A stretch of DNA of 64,000 bases from JAAEKA01 sp049299095 (GTDB lineage Bacteria > Chloroflexota > Anaerolineae > JAAEKA01). Of this stretch, positions 33,993 through 43,926 are shown piece after piece (position 1 is the stretch's first letter; the number at the start of each line of letters is the position of its first letter). Where the stretch lies: assembly GCA_049299095.1 (NCBI GenBank), contig JBAQWV010000143.1, positions 1-64,000 of the forward strand, given 5' to 3'. The position numbers and the translations under genes were made by a program. The notes below the pieces were generated by a model, which was not told the DNA's origin, searched no databases, and worked only from the letters and a program-made list of their open reading frames with translations.

Positions 33993-36134
33993 ATGACTAA
34001 GAGGATATTAGCCGGTTTGGGCGCGCTGTTTGTGCTGTTCTTTGTGGCCGCGTTCGCGGTTTCCGCACAAGCGCCTGTTTCTCCGCAAGTAATTAGCACC
34101 GTTGCGCATCCGGGGGCCGAAGGGCTGGGGTTGGATGTTTATTTTGTCGTGACAGACGGCGATGGGCAACCAGTACTGGATGCCAACCTGGAAGAAGCCA
34201 CGATCCAGGTCGTCGGCAGCGCCAGCGCGCCGATTCCGGCCACCATTAGCACCCCACAAAGCACCATCTATGTCGTCCTGCTGCTCGACGTCAGCGGCAG
34301 TATGCAGAATATTATCGGTCAGGTGCGCGCGGCCGCGCTGTCTGCACTACAAACATTACCCGCCAATGCCCGCGTGTCGGTCATCGCCTTTAGCGACCAA
34401 ATCAGTGTCGTCACCGACTTTACCGGGGACTTTATCACCGTACAACAGCGAATTCAGCAGATCGGCGTTGCTCCTGGCGCGCCGACCTGCCTGTACGATG
34501 CCGTGTGGGACGTAATTGATCGTCTGGACATTGCCGCAACGGAGCCACAAGACCGCCGCGCGCTGATCCTTTTCACCGATGGCCGCGACGAAAAGGGCAA
34601 CGGGCAAGCATGCAGTATTCACACGTTGCAAGATGTCGTTCAAAAGGCACAACGCCAGCCCGCCACACCCATTCATACCATCGGCTTGTGCGGTGCGACA
34701 TGCGCCAACCTGAACGTCACAGAATTGAGCGAAATCGCCAGCGCCACGCGCGGTTTTGCTGTAACTGGTGGGCAGACTGACCTGGAAGATATGTTCCAGG
34801 CGATCATGGACGGACTGAACGCCCAACTGGTCGCGCGGGCCGTGGTGTATCCCCGGCAGGGTACGGGGCAGGCTGTGCTGGCCGTACGGCCACACGATCT
34901 GAATGCCTTTGTGACCACGATGTTCAACTTTCGTTCTGACAAGGATTATGCCGAGCCACTGCCGCCGGTGGCTGTGCGCGTGACAGAACTGACCTTCCTG
35001 CCTGACAACAATACCTATCAGGTGGGTCTGGGCATCGGCAATCCGCAATCAGCAGACCGTCTGATCGTGAGTATTGAGGAAACCGAAGGCGGCAAGACGG
35101 TACTCAAGGGTTTGGAGATCAACGTCGAAGGCCGCGCTGCACTGCAAACAGACTTGCCCGCGGCCAACCTGACCGCGGGCCGTAAATACACCATCAAATT
35201 TCAGGCCGTGGATGTCGCAAACAACTTCCTTACACTTCCTGAAGGCGCCGACGCCTGTTCCGATGACCCGACCGTCCTCGGCTGTAAAGAGTTCACACAC
35301 GAGCCGCCCGTTGCCCCCGGCTGCGAATTCGCGGTTCAGTCCGTTGCTTCGGACTACACCAATCAAGTACTGCGCTTCGATTTGGTGATGCCCAAACAGT
35401 GCAACGATGTGTTCTATCAGGGGGTGATCGTCCAAAAGGACACCGGCCAAAAGGTGCAGGACATCGGCCGCGGCACTTTCTTTGCTGCACAGGGCACCAA
35501 CCAGATCAATATTCCCATGCCTGTGCGGCTGTTACAACTGAAGAAAAAAGACCCTGTGCCGGAATTGGCGATGACCCTCACGCTGGAAACGCGCGAGAGT
35601 AAGCAAACCACGTTGGCCTATGAGTTCGTGCCCGATCGCCGCCCCCCCGTGCCTTTGACGGAATTTTTGCGACGCAATATCATGTTTTTGGTCGGTGGCC
35701 TGGCTATTGTAGTGTTGTACTTTCTATATCACACTTGGCAGTCACAACAGGCAGAAAAGCAGAAACGCGAGCAGGTGCGCCCGCCCATCGAATCCACCAC
35801 CAAGCCTGTTAATTTTGAAACGCCAGCCATGCGCTTGAAGCTACACATTCTATCCACCCCTGATCCCCAAAACCGGCGCGATCTGGTTGTAAGCCAATTC
35901 CCCTTCGTAATTGGCCGCAAGGAAGGCAACCTTATTATCCGGGATCAGAAAGTGTCTGGCAAGCACGCTCAAATCACCATCAACGGCAATGAATTCTTTA
36001 TTGAAGACCTGGGCAGCACCAACCACACCTACCTCGCGGGCAAGCCCCTGGTGCCGCACAGCCCACAGCGCCTGCCCAGCAAGCTGAAAGTGCGCCTCGG
36101 CCCCGACACCGAAATCGAAATCGAAACCATCTAA
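33993..36134 (+). CDS. VWA - transmembrane - FHA domain protein
   Basis: The 713-residue protein has a signal peptide (about 1-25) and an extracytoplasmic von Willebrand A domain with an intact MIDAS DVSGSM (Asp99, Ser101, Ser103) and LFTDGRDEKG. A beta-rich middle region leads to one transmembrane helix (about 562-580). A cytoplasmic C-terminal FHA domain follows (about 630-712; PFVIGRKEGNLII, VSGKHAQI, DLGSTNHTYLAGKPL). FHA domains bind phosphothreonine, so this protein could link an outside adhesion event to a Ser/Thr kinase inside. It follows the WXG100-like cluster and also has its own promoter. Confidence 0.88.
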   Translation: MTKRILAGLGALFVLFFVAAFAVSAQAPVSPQVISTVAHPGAEGLGLDVYFVVTDGDGQPVLDANLEEATIQVVGSASAPIPATISTPQSTIYVVLLLDVSGSMQNIIGQVRAAALSALQTLPANARVSVIAFSDQISVVTDFTGDFITVQQRIQQIGVAPGAPTCLYDAVWDVIDRLDIAATEPQDRRALILFTDGRDEKGNGQACSIHTLQDVVQKAQRQPATPIHTIGLCGATCANLNVTELSEIASATRGFAVTGGQTDLEDMFQAIMDGLNAQLVARAVVYPRQGTGQAVLAVRPHDLNAFVTTMFNFRSDKDYAEPLPPVAVRVTELTFLPDNNTYQVGLGIGNPQSADRLIVSIEETEGGKTVLKGLEINVEGRAALQTDLPAANLTAGRKYTIKFQAVDVANNFLTLPEGADACSDDPTVLGCKEFTHEPPVAPGCEFAVQSVASDYTNQVLRFDLVMPKQCNDVFYQGVIVQKDTGQKVQDIGRGTFFAAQGTNQINIPMPVRLLQLKKKDPVPELAMTLTLETRESKQTTLAYEFVPDRRPPVPLTEFLRRNIMFLVGGLAIVVLYFLYHTWQSQQAEKQKREQVRPPIESTTKPVNFETPAMRLKLHILSTPDPQNRRDLVVSQFPFVIGRKEGNLIIRDQKVSGKHAQITINGNEFFIEDLGSTNHTYLAGKPLVPHSPQRLPSKLKVRLGPDTEIEIETI

Positions 36135-36148
36135 CCCCAGGAGCATCT

Positions 36149-37189
36149 ATGTCCCCGCTACGTCTCGGCTTGAACATTGGCTATTCCGGCGCGCAGATCG
36201 AACTACCGCTTAACCTCGTGCAGGAAGCAGATCGGCTCGGCTTCTTCGCGGTGTGGGCCGCAGAATCTTACGGCTCCGACGCCGTAACGCCGCTGGCGTG
36301 GCTGGGCGCGCGCACCGAGCGCATCCACCTGGGCACAGCCATCATGCAGATGCCCGGCCGCACTCCGGCCAACACCGCCATGACCGCCATCACACTCGAC
36401 CAGCTTTCCGGCGGACGCATGTTGCTGGGGCTGGGACTATCCGGCCCGCAAGTGGTGGAAGGCTGGCACGGCGAAGCCTACGGCAAGCCGCTTGGCAAAA
36501 CGCGCGAATACATCCACATTGTGCGCACCATCCTGGCGCGCCAGCAGCCGCTGGTGCATCAGGGCGAGCATTACCAGGTTCCCTACACCGGTGCCGACGC
36601 CACCGGCCTCGGTAAGCCCCTCAAGAGCATCATTCATGGCCGCGCCGATTTGCCGATCTATCTGGCCGCGATTGGCCCAAAAAACGTGGAACTGGCCGCA
36701 GAAGTCGCCGACGGCTGGCTGCCGGTCTTTTTCTCCCCCGAACACTACGACGCAGTGTACAAGCCGCAGATCGAAGCGGGCTTCGCGCGCGCGGGCAACG
36801 GCAAAAGCATTGAGCAGTTCGACATCGCGGCTACTGTGCCCGTGGTGATCGGCGACGACGTGGACGCGTGCCGGGCCGCGGTCAAGCCCTTCCTCGCGCT
36901 GTATGTGGGCGGGATGGGTGCCAAGGGCAAGAATTTCTATCACGACCTGGCCTGCCGCTACGGCTTTGCCGAGGCCGCCGACGCCATTCAGGACGCGTAC
37001 CTGGCCGGACGCAAGGGCGAGGCGATTGTAGCCGTACCCGACGAGATGGTGGACGCCGTTGCACTGTGCGGCCCGAAAGAACGCATCCGCGAGCGGCTGG
37101 CGTTGTGGCGAAACAGCCCTGTCACCACGCTCAACATCGCGGATCCCAATCCGCTTAATGTGCGGGTGATGGCCGAGCTGGTGCTATAG
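36149..37189 (+). CDS. LLM class F420-dependent oxidoreductase (Rv3520c-like)
   Basis: The 346-residue luciferase-like TIM barrel has AVWAAESYGSDAVTPLAWLG, IHLGTAIMQMPGRTPANTAM, LDQLSGGRMLLGLGLSGPQV and a C-terminal CGPKERIRERL. The pattern matches the Rv3520c group of putative F420-dependent oxidoreductases. The reaction is unknown, and FMN use cannot be excluded. AGGAG 7 nt before the ATG fixes the start. It begins 14 nt after the VWA-FHA gene and may share its transcript. Confidence 0.88.
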   Translation: MSPLRLGLNIGYSGAQIELPLNLVQEADRLGFFAVWAAESYGSDAVTPLAWLGARTERIHLGTAIMQMPGRTPANTAMTAITLDQLSGGRMLLGLGLSGPQVVEGWHGEAYGKPLGKTREYIHIVRTILARQQPLVHQGEHYQVPYTGADATGLGKPLKSIIHGRADLPIYLAAIGPKNVELAAEVADGWLPVFFSPEHYDAVYKPQIEAGFARAGNGKSIEQFDIAATVPVVIGDDVDACRAAVKPFLALYVGGMGAKGKNFYHDLACRYGFAEAADAIQDAYLAGRKGEAIVAVPDEMVDAVALCGPKERIRERLALWRNSPVTTLNIADPNPLNVRVMAELVL

Positions 37190-37192
37190 CCG

Positions 37193-38203
37193 CTACAAGC
37201 GCAGCAGCCGTTGAAGCAATTCCTGCAACAGCCACAAAAAGATGGGGAGCAGGATCGCCGTTGCCAGACTGCGCACCGTGGCCGGTTGCCACGGCCAGGT
37301 GGGACGGCTTTCGATGATTTCACGCGTGGTTTTCAGGCTACCGATGGCTTGCTCCACTTCGCCCACACTGGCTAACTGCACGCCATCTACTCGCTGGTAG
37401 AGCAGCGTAATCATCGCTTTCAGGCGGCTTTCCACTTCGCCCAGTTGCTTGCTTTTTTCGTCCAACAGCAGGCGATGCACACCCATCAACGGCCAACTGA
37501 ACAGCACAACGGCCACTAGGGTCAAAGTTCCCGCGGGGATAAGCAGCGTCAGCTTGGCTTCGCCGGGCAGCAACGCCAAAATCGCATATTGCAGCAACAC
37601 CAACCCACTGGCCGCGCGCATCGTCAGGCCGGAAAAAGCCATCAGCGGCTCCAGGTTGTACAAGTCAACCGATTTGATCTGCGCATAGATGCGTCGCACA
37701 GTGCGCATTTGATGGATGACGTGCTGCATAAAGGAGCCGCCGACTGCGAAGGACAAGATACTGATGATCACTTCCCAAAGTGGAAAAAACGGCTTGATGT
37801 GCGCGTAGCCGGTGATCACCAGCACGGTGGAGGTCACGATCCAAAACAGGCTGCCTAGGCGGGCCGTGCGCACGGGCGTGACCGTCAACTCGTAGCGCAG
37901 CCGCTCCATCTCTCCCTCGCCGCCGTGCAGCAGCGGCTCGAACTGGGCCAGCGCGCGCCGCGCGTAACGATCCAGATAGCTGTGCAGCAGCAGCACCCCC
38001 ACAATCCACAAAAGGAAGGGCGGTGGTGCTGGGTTGAACGTCCCCAACGGCTGCCGCCCATCCACCCAACGCATCATGCTGGTCAGAAGATAACCCGCCG
38101 CGCCAATGCCAAGATAATACGGCCAGGGCGGGCCGGGCAGACGATCTACCCACTGGCTGAAGCGATCCAGCCAACTGGGCGGGTAGGGCGGGGTCGCGGG
38201 CAT
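37193..38203 (-). CDS. Polytopic membrane protein, function unknown
   Basis: The 336-residue protein has about seven hydrophobic segments (for example YYLGIGAAGYLLTSMM, FLLWIVGVLLLHSYL, LFWIVTSTVLVITGY, and a C-terminal LLPIFLWLLQELL). A cytoplasmic coiled-coil-like stretch lies between the sixth and seventh (LLDEKSKQLGEVESRLKAMI). I recognise no family. It begins 4 nt after the stop of the M3 peptidase gene, with GGAAGGA as ribosome binding site, so it is co-transcribed with it. Confidence 0.75.
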   Translation of the reverse strand: MPATPPYPPSWLDRFSQWVDRLPGPPWPYYLGIGAAGYLLTSMMRWVDGRQPLGTFNPAPPPFLLWIVGVLLLHSYLDRYARRALAQFEPLLHGGEGEMERLRYELTVTPVRTARLGSLFWIVTSTVLVITGYAHIKPFFPLWEVIISILSFAVGGSFMQHVIHQMRTVRRIYAQIKSVDLYNLEPLMAFSGLTMRAASGLVLLQYAILALLPGEAKLTLLIPAGTLTLVAVVLFSWPLMGVHRLLLDEKSKQLGEVESRLKAMITLLYQRVDGVQLASVGEVEQAIGSLKTTREIIESRPTWPWQPATVRSLATAILLPIFLWLLQELLQRLLRL

Positions 38204-38207
38204 GAGT

Positions 38208-39902
38208 TTATCCTTCCAGCAGCGCGAGCTGCTCCTTAATCAGCGCCATCAGGTCACCCACAGTTTGGCGGTCGAAGGCAAAGCGCGCGCCAGCCGCGGC
38301 AAACAACTCCGGCAGCGGACGCGTATACCCCAGCGCCAGCGCGGAACGATAGGCGGCCACAGCCTGCGCCTGATCGGTCAGGGCATTGCGCCACACTTGC
38401 AGCGCGCCGAGCTGGGCCAGCCCGTATTCGATGTAGTAGAAGGGGGCTTCGAAGATGTGGCCCTTGCGCTGCCAGCCAGTGGCTTTTTCCGTTGCCAGAC
38501 CGCGATAATCAATGCCTGGCAGAAAACGATCCCACAGACCTGCCCAGACCGTGTCCAGGTCGTCGGCGGTCACGGTTTGCGGCGCGTCGGCGTACACCCA
38601 ATGCTGGAACGCATCCACCACGGCCATGTAAGGGAGGAAGAGCACAATCTTGCGCAGTTTGTTTGCATAAGCGCGGCGCGCGGCCGCGGCATTCATCTGG
38701 AATCCACCTTGATCCTGCGCCAGATAGGGCACGCTAAGCAGTTCCATAGACATTGACGCCACTTCGCAAAACTCCATCGGGCCGTTCATGTTCCAGACCA
38801 ACGGCTGGCACTGCGATTCCATGAAATGAAAGGCATGGCCGCCTTCGTGCAGCAGGGTAAACACATCCGTCTGCGTACCCACGCCGTTCATCTGGATATA
38901 AGGCTTGCCGCTGACCGGGAAGCCATTGCAGTACGCGCCGGGCGCTTTGTTGGGACGGGATGCCAGATCGAGATAGCCGATGCGCATGGCGCGAAAATAG
39001 CCTGCCAGCACCGGGTCAACCTGATCGAAGATATGCTGCGCGCCTGTTTCCAGTGCCGCGGCTTCGGTGAAGGGTTGCAACGGCTCGCCGTCCGGATCCG
39101 CGTCCACATCCCAGGGACGCAGGCGCTCGATCCCCAGCCGCGCAGCCTGCTGCTGGTAGAGCTGTGTCGCCAACGGCACGACTTCGTGTTCGATGGCGTC
39201 GTGAAAGGTGAAGGCATCGTCGGCACGGTAATCGAAGCGCCCCAGTTGAAGCCAGCGAAAGTCGCGGTAATTGGCGAAACCGGCCTGTGCGGCCACAGTG
39301 CGGCGCAGGGGTAACATCGCCAGGTAGAGGTCGTTCAATGCGCTGCGTTCTTGCAGATAACGCTGCATGATGCCGTGCCAGACCGCTTCCCGTTCGGCGC
39401 GGTCAGGGCCTTGCAGACGGCTGGTGGCCTGCGCCACCGTTTCCTGCGCGCCTTGCCAGGAGATCGTCATGCCGCCAACAATCTTGTTGTACTGATTGCC
39501 CAGCCCGTCCAGCTTGCTTTCGACCGGCACATTTTCGGCACGGAACAGGTCAGCCTCACTACGAAAACGCCGCAATAGCAGGACGGCGTCCGCAGCCGGG
39601 ACGTAGTCAGGTAGCGCCAGCAGCTTTTGTTTCAAAGCCTGCTCGGCGTGCTTGGCCTGCGGTATGATTTCTTCTATGAAATGGGTGAAGCGTTGCTCGG
39701 CGGCTGTGTCAGCGGTGTTTTCGGTGATTTCCCGGTAAATCTGCGCGCCCGCTTCTTCCAGAACCGCTTCCAGCGCACTCCATTGGCGCAGCCAGGCCTC
39801 GACGTTAGCCGCGTTCAGCGTCACGGCCAGCAGAGCGTCAACGTGGGGTTGCACCGTGGGCCAGTCGAGGGCATTTACATCGTTGTAAGCAAGTATCGTC
39901 AT
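38208..39902 (-). CDS. M3 family oligoendopeptidase (PepF-like)
   Basis: The 564-residue cytosolic zinc peptidase is of the M3 family. The zinc motif is HEGGH (352-356) in LLHEGGHAFHFMES, and GPMEFCEVASMSMELL downstream supplies the third ligand Glu. MNGVGTQTDVF and the C-terminal YYIEYGLAQLGALQVW are also family typical. It degrades short peptides and complements the leucyl aminopeptidase at 4991. GAGGAGA about 7 nt before the ATG fixes the start. Transcribed from its own promoter, divergent from the P-type ATPase gene. Confidence 0.93.
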   Translation of the reverse strand: MTILAYNDVNALDWPTVQPHVDALLAVTLNAANVEAWLRQWSALEAVLEEAGAQIYREITENTADTAAEQRFTHFIEEIIPQAKHAEQALKQKLLALPDYVPAADAVLLLRRFRSEADLFRAENVPVESKLDGLGNQYNKIVGGMTISWQGAQETVAQATSRLQGPDRAEREAVWHGIMQRYLQERSALNDLYLAMLPLRRTVAAQAGFANYRDFRWLQLGRFDYRADDAFTFHDAIEHEVVPLATQLYQQQAARLGIERLRPWDVDADPDGEPLQPFTEAAALETGAQHIFDQVDPVLAGYFRAMRIGYLDLASRPNKAPGAYCNGFPVSGKPYIQMNGVGTQTDVFTLLHEGGHAFHFMESQCQPLVWNMNGPMEFCEVASMSMELLSVPYLAQDQGGFQMNAAAARRAYANKLRKIVLFLPYMAVVDAFQHWVYADAPQTVTADDLDTVWAGLWDRFLPGIDYRGLATEKATGWQRKGHIFEAPFYYIEYGLAQLGALQVWRNALTDQAQAVAAYRSALALGYTRPLPELFAAAGARFAFDRQTVGDLMALIKEQLALLEG

Positions 39903-39931
39903 TGATCTTTCTCCTCGCGGTTTGTGTGTTG

Positions 39932-39960
39932 ATTCTACTGCGGGTGCGGCAACGCTGCAA
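39932..39960 (-). promoter_or_regulatory. Promoter of the M3 peptidase operon
   Basis: On the minus strand there is TTGCAG (39955-39960), 17 bp, TAGAAT (39932-39937), 30 nt before the start codon. Confidence 0.6.
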
Positions 39961-40012
39961 ATAGCCGGTGCGCTTCAAGGTAAGCTGGCTGCCAAAGTTG
40001 CGGCTTGTTCCT

Positions 40013-40041
40013 TTGGTCGCAAGCGCCAGATGCAGTATAAT
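40013..40041 (+). promoter_or_regulatory. Promoter of the P-type ATPase gene
   Basis: TTGGTC (40013-40018), 17 bp, TATAAT (40036-40041), about 84 nt before the ATG at 40125, back to back with the peptidase promoter. Confidence 0.65.
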
Positions 40042-40124
40042 CGCGCCAGGTTTTTCATAAAGCAAGAAAAACCCTGATCTAACCATTGAATTGTTCCACA
40101 ACCCTAGATGAGCTAAGAACAGAA

Positions 40125-42971
40125 ATGGACCCCAATTCAAATTCGATGACGCCTGCAAGACCGAATAGCAGTGATTGGTACAGTGTCAGCACTGAACAAG
40201 TGCTGGCGCATCTGGAAAGCAATTTTCACGACGGCCTGACCAGCCAGTTGGCGCAGCAGCGTTTGGCGAAGGACGGCCCGAACGAACTGACCGAAGCGCC
40301 GCGCCCTGGCTTTTGGTCGCGATTAGCTGACCAGTTCAAAAGCTTTTTGGTGATGATCCTGATCGTCGCCAGCGTGATTTCGTTGGCGCTGGGTGATGTG
40401 GTCGAAGCCATTGCGATTATGGCTATCGTGGTATTAAACGCTATTTTGGGCGTGATTCAGGAATCGCGCGCGGAAGAGGCGCTGACTGCCCTGCGCAAGA
40501 TGACCGCGCCCGAAGCGCACGTCCTGCGCGACGGGCATCAGATCACCGTGCCCGCCCGCGAGCTGGTGGAAGGGGACGTGGTGATCCTGGAAACGGGTAA
40601 CTACGTACCTGCGGACGTGCGCCTGCTGGAGGCTGTCAATCTCAAGATCGAAGAGGCCAGCCTGACCGGCGAATCGGAGCCGGTGCAGAAGCGCGCCGAT
40701 GTGGTGCTGGATCGTGACATCCCGCTAGGAGACCGCAAAAACACCGCGTACATGGGTACAGTCGTGACCTATGGCCGCGGCCGCGGCATCGTCACCGACA
40801 CCGGTATGCGCACCCAGATCGGCCTGATCGCGCAGATGATCCAGAGCTTCGATACAGAGCCGACCCCCTTGCAGCGCAAGCTGGAGCAGTTGGGGCGCAC
40901 GCTGGGTATTGCCGCACTGGCAGTCTGTGGCCTGGTATTCGTGGTCGGCGTCGGGCGCTACATGATGAATCCGATCCCAGGCGTTACACTGACTGAAGAA
41001 ATCCTGGAAATGTTCATCGTGGCGATCAGCCTGGCGATTGCGGCTGTGCCAGAAGGCCTGCCCGCGGTGGTCACGATTTGTTTGGCGCTGGGGATGCAGC
41101 GTATGGTCAGGCGTCACGCGTTGCTGCGCCGTCTGCCCGCGGTGGAAGCCCTCGGTTCGGCCACAGCAATTTGCTCCGACAAGACCGGCACGCTGACCCA
41201 GAACGCCATGACGGTCACGCGGGTATGGACGCCGGACGTGCATCTGTCCGTCACCGGCGAAGGCTACACTCCGGAAGGCAATTTCTACGCCGGAGACGCG
41301 CAGGTGGGCGCGGGTGAATTGCCCGGCAGCGTCAAGCTGCTCCTGCAAACCGGCTTGCTCTGCAACGATGCCTACATCGAAACCAGTGGCGCGGAAGAAG
41401 GTCAGCGCACCTGGCGCATGGTGGGTGATCCCACCGAAGGCGCGCTGGTAGTGGCTGCGGCCAAAGCGGGCTATTGGATCAACGACAACACCCTGCCGCG
41501 CCAGGCAGAGTTGCCCTTCGATTCGGAACGCAAGGCGATGACGGTGGTCTACCAAACCACCGGAACCGCGCTGGATACCGGCAAGTTGGGGCTTGCTGCG
41601 GCTGGAACTGCACCATTTTTGGCAATGGTCAAGGGCGCGCCAGACATGGTGCTGGACAAGTGCACACAAATCTACCAGAATGGCGAAGCGCGACCCTTAA
41701 CCGCGACTGAAAAGCAGCGCATCATGGATATGAACGCGCAGCTGGCTTCGCAGGCTTTGCGGGTGCTGGGCGCGGCCGTACGACCACTGGCAGCCCTGCC
41801 CGCCGAAGATGACCTGACGCCCGCCCACATCGAACGGGACCTGGTGTTCGTAGGCTTAAGCGGCATGATTGACCCGCCGCGGCCAGAGGTGAAAGCTGCC
41901 GTAGACACCGCACGCCGGGCAGGCATCAAGACTGTGATGATCACCGGCGACTACCTGGATACTGCGGTGGCGATTGCCAAGGATATTGGCTTGCTACGGC
42001 CCGGTGGCCGTGCCATGATGGGCGCCGAGTTGGACACCTACGACGACAAGGCTTTCGACGAGGTGGTTGAGACGGTGAACGTGTACGCGCGCGTGTCGCC
42101 ACAGCACAAAGTACGCATCGTGGAAGCGCTGCGCCAGCGCGGCCACATCGTGGCAATGACCGGCGACGGCGTCAACGATGCGCCGGCCCTCAAGCGGGCC
42201 GACATCGGCGTGGCGATGGGGATCACTGGTACCGATGTGAGTAAAGAAACTGCGGCGATGGTGTTGACCGATGATAACTACGCCTCAATTGTCTCTGCGG
42301 TAGAAGAAGGCCGCGTGATCTATTCCAACATCCGCAAATTCGTTTCTTATCTGCTGTCGTGCAACGTCGGTGAAATCCTGATTATCTTCCTGGCAACGCT
42401 GGTTGGGCTGCCATTGCCCTTGACGGCGATTCAACTGCTGGTGCTGAATCTGATTACCGACGGTGCGCCCGCGCTGGCGCTGGGGCTGGAAAAGGGTGAT
42501 CCCGACATCATGCAACGCCCGCCCCGCCGCCCGGAGGAGCCAGTGATCAACCGCGAAATGGCGATTGGCATTGCTGTGCAGGCGGTCGCTATCACCGTTG
42601 CTGTACTGGCTGTCTTCCTGATTGGCCTACGCTGGTACCCGGAAAACCTGCACCACGCGCAAACGATGGCTTTTGTGACATTGGCGCTTTCTGAGCTTCT
42701 GCGCGCATACACCGCCCGCTCCGAGCGTTACAGCGTGTTTAGCGTCGGCGTGTTCAGCAACCGCTATATGCAATATGCCGTGCTGTTGTCACTGGCAATC
42801 ATGTTGTTAATTATCTACGTACCCGCACTTGACCCGATCTTCAACACGACCTTCCTGGGGGTACGTGACTGGCTAACCATGCTGCCCTTCCTGTTCATTC
42901 CCGCAATTGCCGGCGAACTGGCGAAGATTCCCTTCCGCCGCCAGCAGGAACAAGCGCAGGCGGCGCTGTAA
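40125..42971 (+). CDS. Cation-transporting P-type ATPase (Ca2+-type, P2)
   Basis: The 948-residue ion pump has the phosphorylation motif CSDKTGTLTQNAM (Asp352), actuator loop SLTGESEPV, M4 motif AAVPEGLPAVV, hinge TGDGVNDAPALKRADIGVAMG and M6 region NLITDGAPALALGLEKGDPD. The pattern with PEGLP and the M6 Asp is that of P2A/P2B calcium ATPases (SERCA/PMCA-like), so Ca2+ export is most likely; Na+ or Mn2+ remains possible. The ATG at 40125 is used. A TTG at 40086 would add 13 residues, and no clear Shine-Dalgarno decides. A terminator follows. Confidence 0.93.
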   Translation: MDPNSNSMTPARPNSSDWYSVSTEQVLAHLESNFHDGLTSQLAQQRLAKDGPNELTEAPRPGFWSRLADQFKSFLVMILIVASVISLALGDVVEAIAIMAIVVLNAILGVIQESRAEEALTALRKMTAPEAHVLRDGHQITVPARELVEGDVVILETGNYVPADVRLLEAVNLKIEEASLTGESEPVQKRADVVLDRDIPLGDRKNTAYMGTVVTYGRGRGIVTDTGMRTQIGLIAQMIQSFDTEPTPLQRKLEQLGRTLGIAALAVCGLVFVVGVGRYMMNPIPGVTLTEEILEMFIVAISLAIAAVPEGLPAVVTICLALGMQRMVRRHALLRRLPAVEALGSATAICSDKTGTLTQNAMTVTRVWTPDVHLSVTGEGYTPEGNFYAGDAQVGAGELPGSVKLLLQTGLLCNDAYIETSGAEEGQRTWRMVGDPTEGALVVAAAKAGYWINDNTLPRQAELPFDSERKAMTVVYQTTGTALDTGKLGLAAAGTAPFLAMVKGAPDMVLDKCTQIYQNGEARPLTATEKQRIMDMNAQLASQALRVLGAAVRPLAALPAEDDLTPAHIERDLVFVGLSGMIDPPRPEVKAAVDTARRAGIKTVMITGDYLDTAVAIAKDIGLLRPGGRAMMGAELDTYDDKAFDEVVETVNVYARVSPQHKVRIVEALRQRGHIVAMTGDGVNDAPALKRADIGVAMGITGTDVSKETAAMVLTDDNYASIVSAVEEGRVIYSNIRKFVSYLLSCNVGEILIIFLATLVGLPLPLTAIQLLVLNLITDGAPALALGLEKGDPDIMQRPPRRPEEPVINREMAIGIAVQAVAITVAVLAVFLIGLRWYPENLHHAQTMAFVTLALSELLRAYTARSERYSVFSVGVFSNRYMQYAVLLSLAIMLLIIYVPALDPIFNTTFLGVRDWLTMLPFLFIPAIAGELAKIPFRRQQEQAQAAL

Positions 42972-42992
42972 TTCTGACGAGTTTCGACGCAT

Positions 42993-43034
42993 AAACCGCG
43001 GGTCAGCTACGGTTGACCCGCGGTTTTGGTTTTC
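42993..43034 (+). terminator. Rho-independent terminator after the P-type ATPase gene
   Basis: A 13-bp stem (42993-43005 with 43014-43026) has loop GCTACGGT and is followed by TGGTTTTC. Confidence 0.85.
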
Positions 43035-43043
43035 ATCAGCCGA

Positions 43044-43072
43044 TTGCTGAAACAGCCAAGCGATGCTATACT
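43044..43072 (+). promoter_or_regulatory. Promoter of the Crp/Fnr regulator gene
   Basis: TTGCTG (43044-43049), 17 bp, TATACT (43067-43072). Transcription should begin near 43079. This makes the ATG at 43083 unlikely and supports GTG at 43128. Confidence 0.6.
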
Positions 43073-43127
43073 GCTTCGGTCTATGGGATGGGAAAAACAA
43101 AAACGACACCAAAGGAGTTTGACCCTC

Positions 43128-43808
43128 GTGACGAGTACCAACAAAAGCAAGTTAGGGTTTTTATCCGATATTGAGCTGTTTCAAGATCTGTCGCCCAAAG
43201 AAATCGAGGAACTGGAACGCCTCATCACCATCAGTTCGGTGAAGCGCGGCAAGGTATTCTACCGCCCCGAAGAAACCGGCGAAGTCTTGTTTATCATCAA
43301 ATCCGGACGCGTGCAGCTTTACCGCATCTCACCGGAAGGCAAGAAGCTGGTCATTGCATCGCTGGGGCCGAGCACGTTGTTCGGCGAAATGCCCTTGCTG
43401 GGCCAGCAGTTACACAACACCTTTGCGGAAGCCGCCGAGGACTGCACGATCTTCGTGATGAGTCGCAAGGACCTGGAGCGGCTCTTCCTCAACAAGCCCC
43501 ACGTCGCCCTGCGTGTGCTGGACATCACAGGCCGACGCCTGCGCGAGGCGGAAAACCGCCTGCAAACGATGGCTTTCAAGGGAATTCCCGCCCGGCTGGC
43601 CTCGTTGCTATTGCTGCTGGCCGAAGAAAGCGAAAGCCTGGAAGTCGTCGGCTTGACACATCAGGATTTGGCGGAAACGGTCGGCACCTACCGCGAAACC
43701 GCCACGCAGGTGCTGAACGATCTGAAAGCGCAGGGCCTGATTGAAATCGGACGCAAGCGCATCACGATTCTGGATACGGAACGTTTGATGGCAATTGCAG
43801 AAAGTTAA
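43128..43808 (+). CDS. Crp/Fnr family transcriptional regulator
   Basis: The 226-residue protein has an N-terminal cyclic-nucleotide-binding-like barrel (GEVLFIIKSGRVQLYRISPEG, LGPSTLFGEMPLLG), a dimer helix and a C-terminal winged helix (LTHQDLAETVGTYRETATQV). There is no Cys cluster, so it is not an oxygen sensor of the FNR kind. The ligand is unknown; the FGEMPLLGQQ loop differs from the CRP cAMP pocket. The start is GTG at 43128, 10 nt after AAAGGAG (43111-43117). The next genes are ferredoxins, a possible target. Confidence 0.9.
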   Translation: MTSTNKSKLGFLSDIELFQDLSPKEIEELERLITISSVKRGKVFYRPEETGEVLFIIKSGRVQLYRISPEGKKLVIASLGPSTLFGEMPLLGQQLHNTFAEAAEDCTIFVMSRKDLERLFLNKPHVALRVLDITGRRLREAENRLQTMAFKGIPARLASLLLLLAEESESLEVVGLTHQDLAETVGTYRETATQVLNDLKAQGLIEIGRKRITILDTERLMAIAES

Positions 43809-43926
43809 GCGGTGCAGCAACCAGGGCTGATTGCCGCCCAAAACCCTGTTTCCTGCGACTTGCTTGTACCTCGCCGATCTTGTGCGCGTATTCTATTTGT
43901 GCCATGCTGCGCTAGCTCAAGCTGTT

